64,000 bases of DNA from Lepidostoma basale (lineage: Eukaryota; Arthropoda; Insecta; Trichoptera; Lepidostomatidae), in contig JAHDVF020000734.1 in the NCBI GenBank assembly GCA_022606425.2, forward strand, positions 1,364,001-1,428,000, written 5' to 3'. This document shows positions 1-11,804 of this stretch, piece after piece. The notes beneath the pieces are model-generated. The model made no database searches, was not told the DNA's origin, and saw only the letters and a list, made by a program, of their open reading frames with translations. Each line of letters begins with the position of its first letter. Position 1 is the stretch's first letter. A program made the position numbers and the translations under genes.

Positions 1-960
1 TTATTTTTTGATTCTGCGTTTTTGATCATACCTTTTTGCTTTGTGGTCTAACTGAAATAGACATCTTGCAATAGTAGGCAGCCTAAGGCCGCGCGGTCAG
101 CGAACTCTCCTGAAACTGGGTCGTACGACTGCTGGCGGTCTGAACTCAAAGCCCAGTACATTTTATTGTCGGTTAGTAGTGTGAGTAAAGAACCCTTTTG
201 CTTTGAGCGACGCCTTGTTTAAGTCCTGAATATATTAATGAATATTATTATTCAATGCCTTTAGAAATGGATTTCTTGTATAATTAAACGAAATTCCGAA
301 TAATATTATGCAAATTAATTTTCTTTGTTTTATTGTACGTATTTACGAATTTACATATTGAATTACAAAAGCAAATGTTTTAGTTTGTAATGGTATTTAA
401 AATTATTAAAAATCTAATTGACAATTTATTTTATTGATAAGACAACGGGAATGAAAAATAATAAAAAAGATTTTTTAATAGGGTTGACAATAATTTATCA
501 ATACATTTGATACATCCGTTTTGACTAGATGTCCCTAGATGGGTAAACACTTGAGTTATGACTACGCGGACAATTGGGGCTAAATTGTGCAACTCCGGTC
601 CGATGGCTGCATGTGTAAAGTGGTTACCGGACGTGTGAAATTTGCGTAACGCCATCGCATCATTTTGGAAGACTTGTTTTTACCGAGAGCGAAAGTACAA
701 ACTTTCTCCGGCAGCCATCTTGATCTGATGAAAGTGAAGTCTGGCGTCTTGCCGTGGGCGGGAAACGATCCAGTTTTCATTATTTGCAGTTTAACAGCTA
801 TTTGCGTGCATGCGTTTAATTGTGCATGAAATATGTCATATGTATCTTTTGTATGGTATGTACGGTTTTTTGTAATACTCACAAAAAACATATGAGTTCA
901 CTGATGTTACGAAAAAATATTATTATATTATTATATTATGATAAATAAACGTTATTTTAC
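1..960. other. AT-rich stretch with a GC-richer patch, no gene recognised
   Basis: Two GC-richer patches (about 70-200 and 560-790) lie in AT-rich DNA. Reading frames cross the second patch on the minus strand, but they show no motif, splice pattern or similarity I recognise. I see no tRNA, long repeat or transposon end here. Confidence 0.4.
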
Positions 961-969
961 CTACGTATT

Positions 970-1042
970 TGATGAGTTTGTGTGTTTCGCCTTGCTAGGA
1001 CTTTATCATTTGATAAAGCCCCAGCAAGGTTAAAATCTTCCG
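970..1042. repeat. short hairpin of the GCGAAACATGTC repeat family
   Basis: The sequence reads TGTTTCGCCTTGCTAGG, then a TTATCATTTGATAA centre, then the inverse CCAGCAAGG, giving an imperfect palindrome with arms of about 20 bases. The TTTCGCCTTGCTA block recurs in the longer hairpins at 20.9, 26.5, 27.9, 41.6 and 46.9 kb, so this is a small fragment of that family. No duplication of flanking DNA was found. Confidence 0.5.
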
Positions 1043-2800
1043 TCTAATAAAATTTAACAAAACTATAAAAAAAATCGGATGTTTTCTACATGATCTAATA
1101 TACCATTGCTCTTTGTGAGAATATTTTCAAATAACATCAAGATTTGAGAAACACACTTAGAGTGACGGCCTTATTTACAATAGTTCATAAATGTGATTTT
1201 TGTAACAAACGAAGTTCACTTCTAAAATTGTAGGAGAGATAAATTTTCCATCAATATACGAAGGTTAGGGAGTGTACCTATATAGGAATAAGTCTAAAGA
1301 AAACATGTTTCAGAATAGCGTGATAATCATCTTCAAATAAAATGTTCATTCCTGCATTTAACAGTATTGTTCACAATGTCATAAATATTTTAACTGCATT
1401 TAAAAAAAAAAAAAAAAATTGTGCATATATTTCATACATTTACTGCTTATAAGAATCGCGTTAACAATTTTCACATTCAGTGTCTATAACTGAACTTAAA
1501 ACCGTAAGTATAATTGTATCATAACTTAGTAAAGCGGATTGATTTTATGTTTATTTGTAATAGATTAATACAATCAGATGGAAATCGCGATCTAATTGCC
1601 ATTGTCATACGACCAGCATTTGTCCTTGCTTTCTTTTGCAAAGCGACTGCATTATAAACAATCTGCAACCTTAGCTATTATTATAATTACCGCCTTCCCA
1701 GGAACCCTTCGGTAACTATGATTGTTATTCTGTAGTATCGAGTGTCGAGTAACAAGTTGTCTAGGCTACAGTCAGCAGTTAGATACCATTTCCAATTTGA
1801 ATTGAGGCTAGCTTGGAGGTCGGACAGTTTGTTTCCCTTTATTCCCTTTCAAGGAGACGTGAATTGCTTAACTGTGTCATTTCATTACAAATATCAACAT
1901 CTACTTTTATTTTATCAAATCATAAATCAGTAATTTTAATATTTGTAACATTTCACTACAAAATATTTTAAAATGAACTAACATCAATTTATTATATTAT
2001 TATAAATCATTGAATAAAATAAAGTATTGTATTCTTTATAAATTTTTAGTTTAATTCCATGGTAGATTAATTTTAAGATAATTTCTTACAAACATGAATA
2101 AAGCTTCCATTTACAAGTATAATATTTTTTTTAAATGGCATAACATAACAATAAAACCTTTATTGATTACTTAACACTTTATTTACCAACGAATTTTCAA
2201 AATTTTATGTTCAACTTGAATTTAGAAAAATGTTTGGAAACATGTATTACTTCTGTTTCGTAGGCTAGGAAACTGCAGACAATTAATTTAAATTTTGTCA
2301 TATTCAATAAACCCAGCTTTAAATAAGGTAAAAATATTGCTCGATGATAATGATTTTGATATAGATTTCCAGATAGATCGACGATCAAACCTAAGGCCGG
2401 GGCTCTATTGTATTATAGAAGGCCTTCACACTCCTACACAAATACAATATAAGAAATAGATGATATTTTTGTATTGTTAATATTATTGTGGCAGCCCCGC
2501 GCGGTATGTCTGATGGCGGTACAGTTCTTGTATCAGATATAAAAATAAATACGCGATAGTTGACGAATGCGGTCGGGTGAACGACCGGCGCGCCGTGACC
2601 TACATCCCGCGGTTTCCACCAGTGCGCGGGCGGACTGCGCGCCAGGCCAGGTCGGCCGCCCATCGGGGCCCTTTAAACTTACATATTTAATGTATTTATA
2701 AAAAAAATATGAACTCTACTTGAAGCTATCAGGAGATCGGGCATCCACAAAATAAAATGTGTTTTTTTTTTATCTGGAAGGAAAATTATAAAAACACTAT
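1043..2800. other. AT-rich DNA, GC-rich island at about 2490-2680
   Basis: This is mostly low-complexity AT-rich sequence with a poly-A run near 1400. The island at about 2490-2680 is strongly CpG-containing and ends abruptly. It could be a promoter-type island or a repeat insertion. The minus-strand frame through it is proline- and glycine-rich and shows no recognisable domain. Confidence 0.35.
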
Positions 2801-2901
2801 TTTATCCTATTTGAAGGTATGATTATTGTTAAAATTCTGAGGGCGTCTGCGTCCCAAAACATTTGTCTTGGACTCCTGGACTTGGATTTGGATCTTCTGG
2901 C

Positions 2902-3011
2902 TTACAGAGGTTCAGCTTTAATGGCTATTCCTCTTACGTCTGTAGGAAACATTGTTGGAATGCGATTTGGTAGTTGTTTTATGATGGGGCTAAATGTATG
3001 GCCCGGAGTGT
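2902..3011 (+). pseudogene. coding relic of an unknown repeat (YRG...NIV...FM block)
   Basis: The plus-strand frame reads YRGSALMAIPLTSVGNIVG, then ends GSCFMMGLNVWPGV. A second, more decayed copy at 45850-45957 reads YRGLVLVANPLMSEANIV with two stops and ends FMQELDLCGPE. The two copies therefore share both DNA and frame. I do not recognise the protein. In both places it lies within about 200 bases of an RTE LINE fragment. The relation could be ordinary nested insertion, or this block could belong to an unrecognised element. Confidence 0.45.
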
Positions 3012-3168
3012 AAGAGATCTCATTTCTACTGCATTTATTCTACTTTCATCCTTCTTTTGCCAGTTCCATGATTCGCTTCTATACATAAGGGTCGGTACAA
3101 GAACACCACTGTGCACTGCCATTTAAGCTTTTTTGGATAGGTTTTTGTTTTCGATGACAACTTTAAGT
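3012..3168 (-). mobile_element. RTE-type LINE, internal fragment of the C-terminal region
   Basis: On the minus strand the translation gives VIENKNLSKKA, a stop, MAVHSGVLVPTLMYRSE and then KKDESRINAVEMRSL. This matches residues of about 437-486 of the intact reading frame at 38978-40816. Homology stops sharply at 3012, where the unrelated YRG relic begins on the opposite strand. One in-frame stop and several substitutions mark it as dead. The abrupt join indicates a rearranged or nested insertion rather than a normal 3' end. Confidence 0.75.
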
Positions 3169-3839
3169 TAATTAATCACGCTAAAACAAAGCGTGGTTAA
3201 TTAACGTCACGTTTCAGAGCCAACCTGCCAATGGTTATGCCTGTGGGTAGAGGAATCTCATTGCTTAAGTTGCCTCAAGGATGCAATATTAACGTTGTGA
3301 TGGTTATCTCTGATGCATAGTCTTTGTGTCATTTTTATGTTATTTTAAAAATAATTCTCATTATGTAATTGTGAGTGAAGAGTATTGTGAAAAAACAATG
3401 ATTTCAAAATCTTATTCAACTGTTCAACCAATTTATTATAATAAATGATTTTACCAGATTTACCAGATAAAATAGATAAAAGAGTCTTTAACATTTTCTT
3501 TCCAAATCAACAATGGAATTCAACAGTTTTAACGTCTTGTTCTTTAATAAAATATGTATTTTTCATAATTGAATTTTTTTTTACTTGTGTTATATAATAA
3601 TTTTAAATATTTTTAGATGCGTTTTCAGGATTTTACGGAGTCCATTGATACCTTAGGTATATCCAATATAATCCTAAAAATGTAAGTCTTCTGATGATAA
3701 GTAATAAAATGAAAATATTAACTATATGTGTCAACCGGCCCTGTATATGCACACAGACGTGATTGTGTGTGTGATCTGGTGTTGCCATCTGCAGCGCGAA
3801 ATTTGAAGGACGCCATATTGCTGAGACTGCTGACTACCG

Positions 3840-3915
3840 TACTCGAGGGTACACCACTCCACTCACTCCTCTCCACTCCTCTCCACTCCACTCCACCACA
3901 CTCCAACCCACTCCG
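3840..3915. repeat. CCACT/CTCCACT microsatellite
   Basis: This tract is built from CCACT and CTCTCCACT units with slight irregularity. It produces open frames on both strands rich in Ser, Pro and Thr (or Val, Glu and Arg), which are artefacts of the repeat. Confidence 0.8.
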
Positions 3916-3919
3916 CAAG

Positions 3920-6270
3920 TGAGCAGTCGCCGTGTCGTAATGTAATTATACATAATCACCCAGAGAGAAAAGGAATATGACGACAAAATGAAACAATGAA
4001 TGTTATATCATTAATTATGACGTCACGAACTTGCAAACTTTTCTCAGTTAACAAGCAGATGATATTATAATATGTCAAACATTTATTTTGTAGTAGAATT
4101 AATTCTTACATTAGTTTATTATTCTCATACGCATTGATTCCTAAAGTATTTTTTGTTTGTTAATTATTATTAATCATTGACCACTCTCCATGTTGTGAAG
4201 TCTTAACGATCTTCTGTTGTTAATGTTTCTCAGTTTTATTCTTCATATTATTATATAATACAATGGCGATGTTTCAACACAAATAATTCAATTAACAATA
4301 AAATGAAAAGAAATCAGTTATATTAAAATCAGTTCTTTAAACATGATTTTCACTATCATGTTAAAGATAAATTTCCCTGCTTTTCATTCAAAACTTTATG
4401 AATGTTATACATAAACCTCACACTAGAAAAATACCTCCTTGGATAAAATAATAAAATTTATGATTTAGCGAACGACGAGTGCACCAATTCCTTCATCGGA
4501 ATGGAATGGGAAAATTTTTATTGCACTCGACCCAGATTTGGCACAATTCAATCCACAGATCATTAACCGGAAGCTTTTGTTACCCTTCTACCTATCTTAT
4601 GTTGGTTCAGCGTCCATATATCTCTCTAAAAACTCAGCCACCCCAAAGTTCCCCTTTCATTTCAATCTACGGGTCATGGCTGCAAATGTAAAATCTCTAT
4701 GCTTGAATTATTTTTCTTGTTTGTTATTTCAATAGATATTTAAATCTTTCGATTATCTCTATGAGTTGGGTATTTTTTCGGAACTTCCTATACAAGTAGA
4801 TCGAAGAGGACCTACAAATCATTAAAAGAGCATCCATTATTTAGTAATAATATTCATCAACAGACTTCTTCAATACAAGCTGTTGGATTCCTTTTTGGAA
4901 CCAATAATGTTTTATGTCTAATGAGTGTAATTTTGTAGTATTATATGTATAATTTTTATACTTTCTAATAAACTTTATGAGCATAAGAAAGTAAAAACAT
5001 ACGTTTCGTATTTTCTTTCTGGTTTCTCTAAAAAATATTAACAATTGAGATAATTTTACATTTTAATTAATGTTCTATTCTCGTTTTCTTTAAGATCCGT
5101 CTTTAAATTTGCAAAATATAGAATTGTTAAATAAAAAGATCAACAAAAAAAAACAATGTGTAGGTTTATGATGTGACTAAGTGGTGTTGAAATGAAAATG
5201 TTTTTAATATTATTTTTCACGATTTCTTCAAGTGCACAGTTTCAACTGAAATAATAATATTGAAAAAGTTTTAGAAATTCTAATGTTTTGAAAACGAACG
5301 AACTTGTTTTTATAACCATCTAAGTAGTGTAATAGATGTTCATTTAAATAGATTCACATGTACATGTTAATTCAGTAAGCAATTGGTTGTTTAATATATC
5401 GATTGTGTTATATAACGAAATGATTCTTATTGCATAACGTAATTGTATTGTAAGTGTACTCTGCACTTAGAATGTATAAATCCCTTCAGCTGATCGCATG
5501 TGAAACCGAATGTGAAATTACCCATTAATGTGTTAGATAGCAAGAGTCTATGTTTCTATATAATGAATAAAGCTCAAGCAGCGATAAGTCTTTGGATAAG
5601 ATAACAATTACGAAAATGAGAGTTTATTGTATGTGATGTGGGGCATGTGACAAAAGGGAGATTACAGTTCATTGAACGCTGATACTTTGATAAAATAAAG
5701 GTACAATGTACTCGTATGTTACTTATTATTCTGAAAGTACAAAGATTCCAATTATTTATTACGAAGAGATAAATAAATATCAAACAATCCCATCTCTTTT
5801 CTCAATTAAGCTTAGCTTATTGGAGAAAAATGTTAGGATTTGCGATCGTAAAAAGTTGCATTAATGACTATTATATAATCACTATAAAATATTTGCTATC
5901 AGTTTTGCAATATAATATTTTATAAACAATTATACTTAAACACGGATGTGTACTTTTCAGTAGTATAAATCGAAGCTGGTTGGTGATTAGCAATTTATTA
6001 ATGACGTATTATGTATACACTAAGTATTTGTATTATTATTAAATACTATTCAGTATTTATTTTTTATTTTCGGAATCAACTCGTTCAAACTATTTATTAA
6101 AATGTCACATAATTGCAGATAAACACAGTTGTGATGCAACTTTAAAACATATTTATTCGAAGAGAAAAAATAAAAGAAATAATATAGGTACCTTAAAATT
6201 GAAAATGCATTACTGAAGATCATATTGTATTAAAAAGGATGAAAGTTGTCAGTATGTTTTTTTTAAATAT
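3920..6270. other. AT-rich intergenic or intronic DNA, nothing recognised
   Basis: This stretch of more than 2 kb is low-GC sequence with homopolymer runs. The open frames on either strand are short and show no motif, splice-site arrangement or repeat relation to the rest of the window. Confidence 0.4.
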
Positions 6271-6274
6271 GGCT

Positions 6275-6445
6275 AACTAACTAACTACCCATCACACCGT
6301 CTCCCGAAGGGGTAGGCAGAAAGAATGGACTGTCACACTTTAACCGATGCGGCACTCCGTCCTTCTCTTTTCGCCTCTGCGGGAGACGCGGTGTGATGGG
6401 TTGCGAACCTCATCGCCACCAATAGACATCTCCTGCGCACATTAT
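6275..6445 (-). mobile_element. SINE-like foldback element with RTE tail, copy A
   Basis: Read on the minus strand, the copy runs from GTGCGCAGGAGATG through GGTTCGCAACCCATCAC to a tail GTAGTTAGTTAGTTAG. It contains two inverted arms of about 45 bases, ACCCATCAC...TCTCCC and its imperfect complement, separated by about 20 bases. The last 50 bases (CTTTCTGCCTACCC then GGAGACGGTGTGATGG) match the 3' ends of the RTE copies. The 5' part present in the copies at 9.56 and 53.0 kb is truncated here. Confidence 0.7.
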
Positions 6446-6449
6446 ACAC

Positions 6450-7600
6450 AAAAGGATTTGAAGTTAAATTTAAATATGGCAATATTGTAATTTATACTGA
6501 TAATGTCACAAATGCGTTATTTTTTCAAGAACAATTTTAAGGGAAATGTTTGTTTTGTTAAAATAACATTTGACAAATCGAATATTAGTGACCTATGAAC
6601 TTTGATTGTTCGTAATGATTTCACGCTCTTTAAATATATTAGTTAAGCTTTAAGTCTAAATTTATTGATGTTTGAATTAGTATCAGCATTCGACAATTTC
6701 GAAACAACTTCCTTATAGTATTTAAAAAAATCTTTGGTGTGCATATTTTCTCAAAACCATATTTACTTTTTATTTGAGATCGATAGTGAATATACATGTG
6801 ATAGTGATAGTGATAATACATGTATGAATTATCTGTAGAAATCATTATTCCAAGTATTCTTAGTAAATCAATACATATATTCGTTTAATATTACATGGCT
6901 ACGGCGCCAGCGTGGTGGTTGCTTGATTAAACTAAAAGGTACCTATTCAATTTAATTGTACTTAATCAGACATACGGATCACGGTTTGATCCAATTGAGA
7001 CTACGGAACAAATTAATAATCAGTATATAGCAAATTACATATTAAATTGCAGGTTATCTCCGCGTTGAGGGCACTGGAACATTAATCCCGGCCATTATTG
7101 CGTCATATCTACCTAGTACTTAACGAGTTTCTTCTAGCGAAGGCCGATTAATAGGCATGCATACGTTTACTAGCGAAAATGATGTAAAAGATTTGGAAAA
7201 TCCCACCTTTATCGGTGAATATATAGTGAAACTCTAGATATTCAAAATATGAATGTTATCAGCTACAATTTCTTTCAAAGTTCATTGTTATGTTCACAGT
7301 AAATGGGAACTTCTAGACATTTAACCGGGATGCAATATATTAAAAATAATTCAATTCACCAAAAAAAAAACTGAATTTCAACATTGTATAGCATTAAAAT
7401 TAAATGAGAATCTTTTAGAAATACTTAAGACTAGTGACATTGGATTATTAAGGATCATTAAATATCAACCACCACCGTTGCATTCCATATATAGACTTTA
7501 AAAAAATGTTGGTACCAGAAGATATCAGCAAGCTGCCGAAACCTCTCAAAACCGAAATAATATGTGAAATAAAACTTAACATACTCGTATATAATAATTA
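6450..7600. other. AT-rich DNA, nothing recognised
   Basis: The stretch holds a short GTGATA-type tandem near 6785-6810. I saw no gene, RNA or transposon end in it. Confidence 0.4.
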
Positions 7601-7690
7601 AATAAAACGATGTTTTTCACCTACTTTCACTTTTGTCTTGATTATTATTTTAAATGAACTTCCATCAAGAGATTTGATTTAAATCATTCG
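7581..7690. repeat. fragment of the AAATGAACTTCCATCAAGAGATTT repeat
   Basis: The block from 7650 to 7675 (TTTTAAATGAACTTCCATCA then AGAGATTTGATTT) is nearly identical to 54995-55030. Related versions occur in inverse orientation at 53840-53875 and near 23940, and in direct orientation near 26575. At 54.9 kb this block directly follows a hammerhead-like motif, so it appears to be the flanking body of that family. Confidence 0.55.
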
Positions 7691-7730
7691 ATTATCTTAA
7701 CACATATATTATAAAAAAAAAAAACTGAGG

Positions 7731-7851
7731 TTCGCAACCCATCACACCGCGTCTCTCGCGGGGCGGAAAGAGAAGTATGGAGTGCCGCATCAATTAAAGT
7801 GTGGCCGTCCATTGAGTCCTGGGAGACGGCGTGATGATTAGTTAGTTAGTT
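7731..7851 (+). mobile_element. SINE-like foldback element with RTE tail, copy B
   Basis: The copy starts at GAGGTTCGCAACCCATC and ends in GGCGTGATGATTAGTTAG, with the same inverted arms as copies A, C and D. It has an internal deletion in the right arm (TCCATTGAGTCCTGGGAGA) and is 5'-truncated. The tail is made of TTAG units. Confidence 0.7.
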
Positions 7852-7859
7852 TTATATTT

Positions 7860-9550
7860 TAATGTTATTTTCACTAACTAGATCATTATTCCAGAATATT
7901 GCACTCTACTTATTGTAGTTTAATTATCATATAAATGTTGTAAATCTTAAAATGCAAATAAAGAATTGAATATAACAAATTAAAACCTTCAATAAGGCAT
8001 GCAAATTCAGAGCTGTTATGAATTATTGGTATTGTGAATGTCAAAACATGGCGATATATCTAGATTACTCGTTGTTTCACGACATTTAACCTCCTGTACG
8101 TATTTGTTAAGACTTTACTTCATGAAAAAGGCAAATTAAACTGTGCTCTTTATCATATTTTTCGGGAATGGTTGTTTTAACGTGTTTACTGAATAATTTA
8201 TTAGGATAATGGGCGTTTGATTCTGCTGTTTCAATTTTTCATATTTACCCTCATTAACTTGAACTAAAACAATACGCAACACAAGACGTGCCCTGACCCG
8301 AATAGCGGCGATCCGGTCAATTTATTTCCAACCAAATTATTCATAGAACTACTGTGTATGAAAATTACCGAAATACTCCGAAAAGCTCGAGACGCGAATA
8401 GTGCGGCTTCGTATCGCGGGGCGGCGCTAATGTCCCGAGAGATCTGGAGCAGAGGTGATTGAACTTGCAAGGTGAAACAGCCAGTGGCCCTGGTTTGCGT
8501 CTCGGATAATTTATAAAACGGAAAGCTCGACATTCCCTGATATTTTATATTAAATGATAAAGTGTGTTAATTTTTACATTTTACAAGAATGTGTTTATAA
8601 ATAAAATCATTATATTTCTATTTATAATAATTTTTAAAATTATTTTTGTCACAAACATTTTTTATTTTTGTATTTTTATTTTATTTTAATTTTATTTTTA
8701 ATACATTAAAATGAACATTAACATAAATATGTCTCGTGGAAGTGTTATTTGGGTAGGCAAAGTGTTAAATGCTTGTTAATAATACTCAAAGTATTGTTTT
8801 ATTTTGAAAAATCTGAACATTTACTAAACATTTTAAATTAAGAAAAACTCTAGGTCGAAATTTCTAAACTCGTTACTCGTGATTATCAGAACTAAGAAAT
8901 CTTGGAAAATAAGTTTTCATTAAATTTGAACACAAAACTTAATTAGATTCTCTTTAGTCGTAATAAAATTAAACTTTTATCCATCTAACATTTTACTGTT
9001 GAACAAATTCTGAGAATTATCAGAAAATTCCGTCTAGAGCAATGCGTATTACCCCCTCCTTGGTCGTTTTTCTAACGTTTCTTCAAGGCCGTTTCCCTCT
9101 CTCTCCTTTCCTTCTACCCCTCTCTAGCTGAGGTCAAACAACTTCATACAGGGCGAGGTCAGAGCACCCGGGGTGGAGGAAAATGGAACTACCCTTCAAA
9201 TAACACCTAAAATTCATTGACGGTTCGTGAATAAAATATGAAAATATTAATAAAACACAAATAAATTTAAATGTAAAAATAAATTTTTCGTTTGTTCCAA
9301 TGACAATTTGAATAATTTTTTCAATATTATTTTTAAGTTCTTGCTGGTTAAGTGCCTAATTACAGCTAATTTAAAAAACGGTGGATACGTGTAACATAAA
9401 TTAAATAAACACAAAAGTCCGGATCGTCCATGTCAACATGTGCAACATCGAAAAAAAACATGTGTTATTACATTATGTGCTAAATTAAAAAACGGTGGAT
9501 TCGTGGAACATAAATTTAATAGTCAATATGTGCACCATCTAAAAAGAACA
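7860..9550. other. AT-rich DNA with a GC-rich patch at 8270-8530
   Basis: A GC-rich patch of about 250 bases carries an 89-codon open frame on the minus strand with no recognisable motif. The pyrimidine-rich run at 9050-9120 is low-complexity. Two related 30 to 40 base blocks (AAAACGGTGGATACGTG at about 9375 and AAAACGGTGGATTCGTGG at about 9489) form a diverged direct repeat. Confidence 0.35.
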
Positions 9551-9560
9551 TTTTGTGTTG

Positions 9561-9821
9561 AATTATTTTTATTTTGTTATTTTATTTTATATCATTGTAT
9601 TCTATATTATTTGTTTTAGATTTATTTTGTGGGTGTTGAACGATCGAAGTGTGCGCGGGAGATGCCTATTGGTGGCGATGAGGTTCGCAACCCATCACAC
9701 CGCGTCTCCTGCGGGGCGAAAAGAGAAGGATGGAGTGTCGCATCAGTAAAAGTGTGACAGTCCATTCTTTCTGCCTACCCTTTCGGGGAGACGGCGTGAT
9801 GGTTAGTTAGTTAGTTAGTTA
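9561..9821 (+). mobile_element. SINE-like foldback element with RTE tail, copy C (full-length type)
   Basis: This 261-base copy is closely matched by 53002-53256 over its whole length, which defines the element. Order of parts: an AT-rich head; GGATGTTGG-type segment that could be a degenerate A box; GAGGTTCGCAACCC, close to a tRNA B box; inverted arms at about 9690-9733 and 9760-9803; and a GTTA repeat tail. The right arm and tail match the RTE LINE 3' end. This is the arrangement of a SINE that borrows a LINE tail. The polymerase III boxes are only suggestive, so a nonautonomous RTE derivative with a hairpin 3' UTR is the alternative. Confidence 0.75.
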
Positions 9822-9829
9822 ATAAAACA

Positions 9830-10600
9830 CTAGCATAAGAATCGTAATTTAAAAAAAAAACATAAAACCGACATTGTGTCGTATCCAGTTACACTACACC
9901 TTCCTTGCCCCTACAATCCTATGAGTTGTGCTGTTACTTTTGTCAAGAAGATTTTATGTGACGTGCATGGATTTTTAAAAATATATTTTTACGAGATAAT
10001 TTGTTATGTATTGATTACCGGTGTCAGTCGCGGCACCAATATGATGTTCATTGTTGTTCGTCACTGGTGACCGCCGTGGCGATCAAAGTGTTTAGGAAAA
10101 AACGAAATCCTGTAAATAAATAAATTATTCGTACTCATAGCTATAGATAGATCACTGCGATAAAGGAATGATGCGGCAGCATTTTCTGTTCTACCATTTC
10201 TCCAAAAGAATGTAATAGTTAAATGAGAATAATAAATCCCGAACCGCTACTGTGAAATTTAATACAAAGTTCTCGTAATAAAGGTTGTGGCTTCGCAAAT
10301 GTTGTTTCCCCTACATAAACATAATAAGAAACATTCATGTCATACACTAACATACATATCCAGATAAATTAAATTACTAAATTACACAATTCTATACCTA
10401 TAATTATTTTCATACACGGTGGAATAAAGTTTAGCGTTTTATTTGGAATGGAATTGTTTTTATGTAAAGTAAGTACGGCAAGTGAGTAAAATGATTTATG
10501 GTTAGTGTGCACTCGCTTACTTTAATTTCCTTTTGAAATGTCACAGATACCTTCGTGGGATAGGAAATGCTCCCGCATCACATGAAGGGGCAGTAAGTCC
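9830..10600. other. AT-rich DNA, nothing recognised
   Basis: No repeat copy, RNA gene or convincing exon was seen here. Confidence 0.4.
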
Positions 10601-10611
10601 CCGATACTTAC

Positions 10612-10758
10612 AAATGGTGACATTTCCTCGTTTGCGACTTCCATGACACAGTTCCATGAAAGCTCCGTTCCGCATCCCGTTGAACTTCTAAGAGGTTCGT
10701 TTACATCTCGCGTGCTGAAATACTTCAGAGCTTTATGAAGCTTTCCTGATAACGACAT
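10612..10758 (-). CDS. candidate first coding exon, unknown protein
   Basis: An ATG on the minus strand at 10758 opens 49 codons that run exactly into GTAAGT, a perfect 5' splice-site hexamer, at 10611-10606. The deduced peptide begins MSLSGKLHKALKYF and ends VANEEMSPF, with a balanced composition unlike the Lys/Ile/Phe-rich noise frames nearby. The frame would stay open past the donor for another 29 codons, so splicing is not required to explain it. No family is recognised and no downstream exon was found. Confidence 0.28.
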
Positions 10759-11078
10759 TCTATTTTAAAATACGATCGGAAATTGATAATTTTCTTGGAG
10801 CGATTAATGACATATAAGGTGTTTTCACCTTAAACGTTTTCTTAATTGTTTATACAGTATCATTCCATCAGAAAATATATGTTTAAGTCTAAAATAGTAA
10901 ATTTCCATTAACATATATTTGAAACTTACTCTTTATACTTTTAATAAAATTATTTTAATATGTATAACGCAAGGTAAGAACTATCTAAAGTATTAATTTT
11001 TTTATTATTTATATTTCAAATAAAATAGAAGTAAAAACACTACACTTTGTTTTTCACCACTATGCGGTTATTTTAATT

Positions 11079-11116
11079 GCCGACAAGTTTCGCTTGTACC
11101 CAAACTTCCTCAGAGC
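11079..11116 (-). ncRNA. hammerhead-ribozyme-like motif, left arm
   Basis: On the minus strand the order is CTGAGGA, an extra A, stem II GTTTG with CAAGC around a GGTA loop, GAAAC, TT, GTC. All invariant bases of the CUGANGA box and the GAAA box are present. Stem I is short: GGC after the GTC pairs with GCT before the box, one pair being G-U. The extra base between A9 and stem II departs from the canonical fold. Confidence 0.5.
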
Positions 11117-11157
11117 TTCGTAAAAACAGTTGTTAATAACAGTCCTGTTATTACGAA

Positions 11158-11195
11158 GCCCCGAGGAAGCTTGGGTACAAGCGAAACTAGTCGGC
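11158..11195 (+). ncRNA. hammerhead-ribozyme-like motif, right arm
   Basis: The order is CCGAGGA, an extra A, a perfect 5 bp stem II (GCTTG, loop GGTA, CAAGC), GAAAC, TA, GTC. Stem I is three Watson-Crick pairs (GGC with GCC). U4 of the canonical box is replaced by C. The bases ACTAGT around the predicted cleavage site are self-complementary, as in hammerheads that work as dimers because their stem III is very short. Confidence 0.5.
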
Positions 11196-11620
11196 AATTA
11201 AAAAAACCGCGTAGTGGTGAAAAACAAAGCGCAGTGTTTTTGTTTATATTTTATTTTAAATATAAATGATAATTAAAAATTAAATGTCTTACCACAAAGT
11301 GAATGCTTCATACGAACATTTTATTGTAATTAAGACTATCCTTACCTTGCGTATTCGAGTATACTATTGTATTTGGCACGCGTAAATCATTTCCAAACGA
11401 AGATCATAAGAAATGTGACACTCCAAGACTAATTGTAAAATGAAAGAATGTCGAGACTCTCTAATGAGCGAGGAAGCACTGAATGGCGTCCTCAAGCTCG
11501 AATCAAGCTAATCTGCGATCCCCTTGTTGGCGTGTTGCACGTCAGCCGGTCCCTAGCTGCAGACTCATAAATCACATTTGGGTGATTGACACCGCGTACT
11601 CTCGCGTGTAGTGTGCACTA

Positions 11621-11804
11621 GTCTATCAGTAGTACCTATAGTGTTATAACAACTGGAGCAGATTCATAACTCTGCCTGACGCACCGCGGCTAGTCGAACT
11701 CATCCATCATGCCGCGGGGAGCTCTCGCACGCAAACGAGAGCGAATTATTGTCATCACCAATAAATTGGTCAAAGCAATTGTGCGGCACACATTATTCTA
11801 TTAG
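11621..11804 (+). CDS. short ORF behind an initiator-like TCAGT, doubtful gene start
   Basis: A GC-richer segment holds TCAGT (11626-11630), the arthropod initiator pentamer, and 79 bases downstream an ATG at 11709. The ATG opens 31 codons beginning MPRGALARKRER and stops at TAG, immediately before a donor-like GTAACT at 11805. The basic N-terminus is reminiscent of short nuclear-protein leaders, but a stop before the donor argues against a spliced first exon. It may be a leader ORF or chance. Confidence 0.15.

Larger units (their letters stand above)
11000..11280. repeat. inverted repeat of about 280 bp with two hammerhead-like cores
   Basis: The left arm from about 11031 (AAAACACTACACTTTG...) is the inverse of the right arm ending about 11245 (CAAAGCGCAGTGTTTT). 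Weaker AT-rich homology extends to both outer limits. The centre lies near 11135. Each arm carries the same ribozyme-like segment, described separately at 11079-11116 (minus) and 11158-11195 (plus). The arms differ at several positions, so this is an old inverted pair rather than a fresh palindrome. Confidence 0.75.

Noticed and set aside
3718..3922. Two overlapping frames on opposite strands
   Set aside because: Both are created by the CCACT microsatellite.
11107..11167. Rho-independent terminator or riboswitch reading of the hairpins
   Set aside because: The context is eukaryotic, and the stems are dispersed repeats, not positioned after genes.
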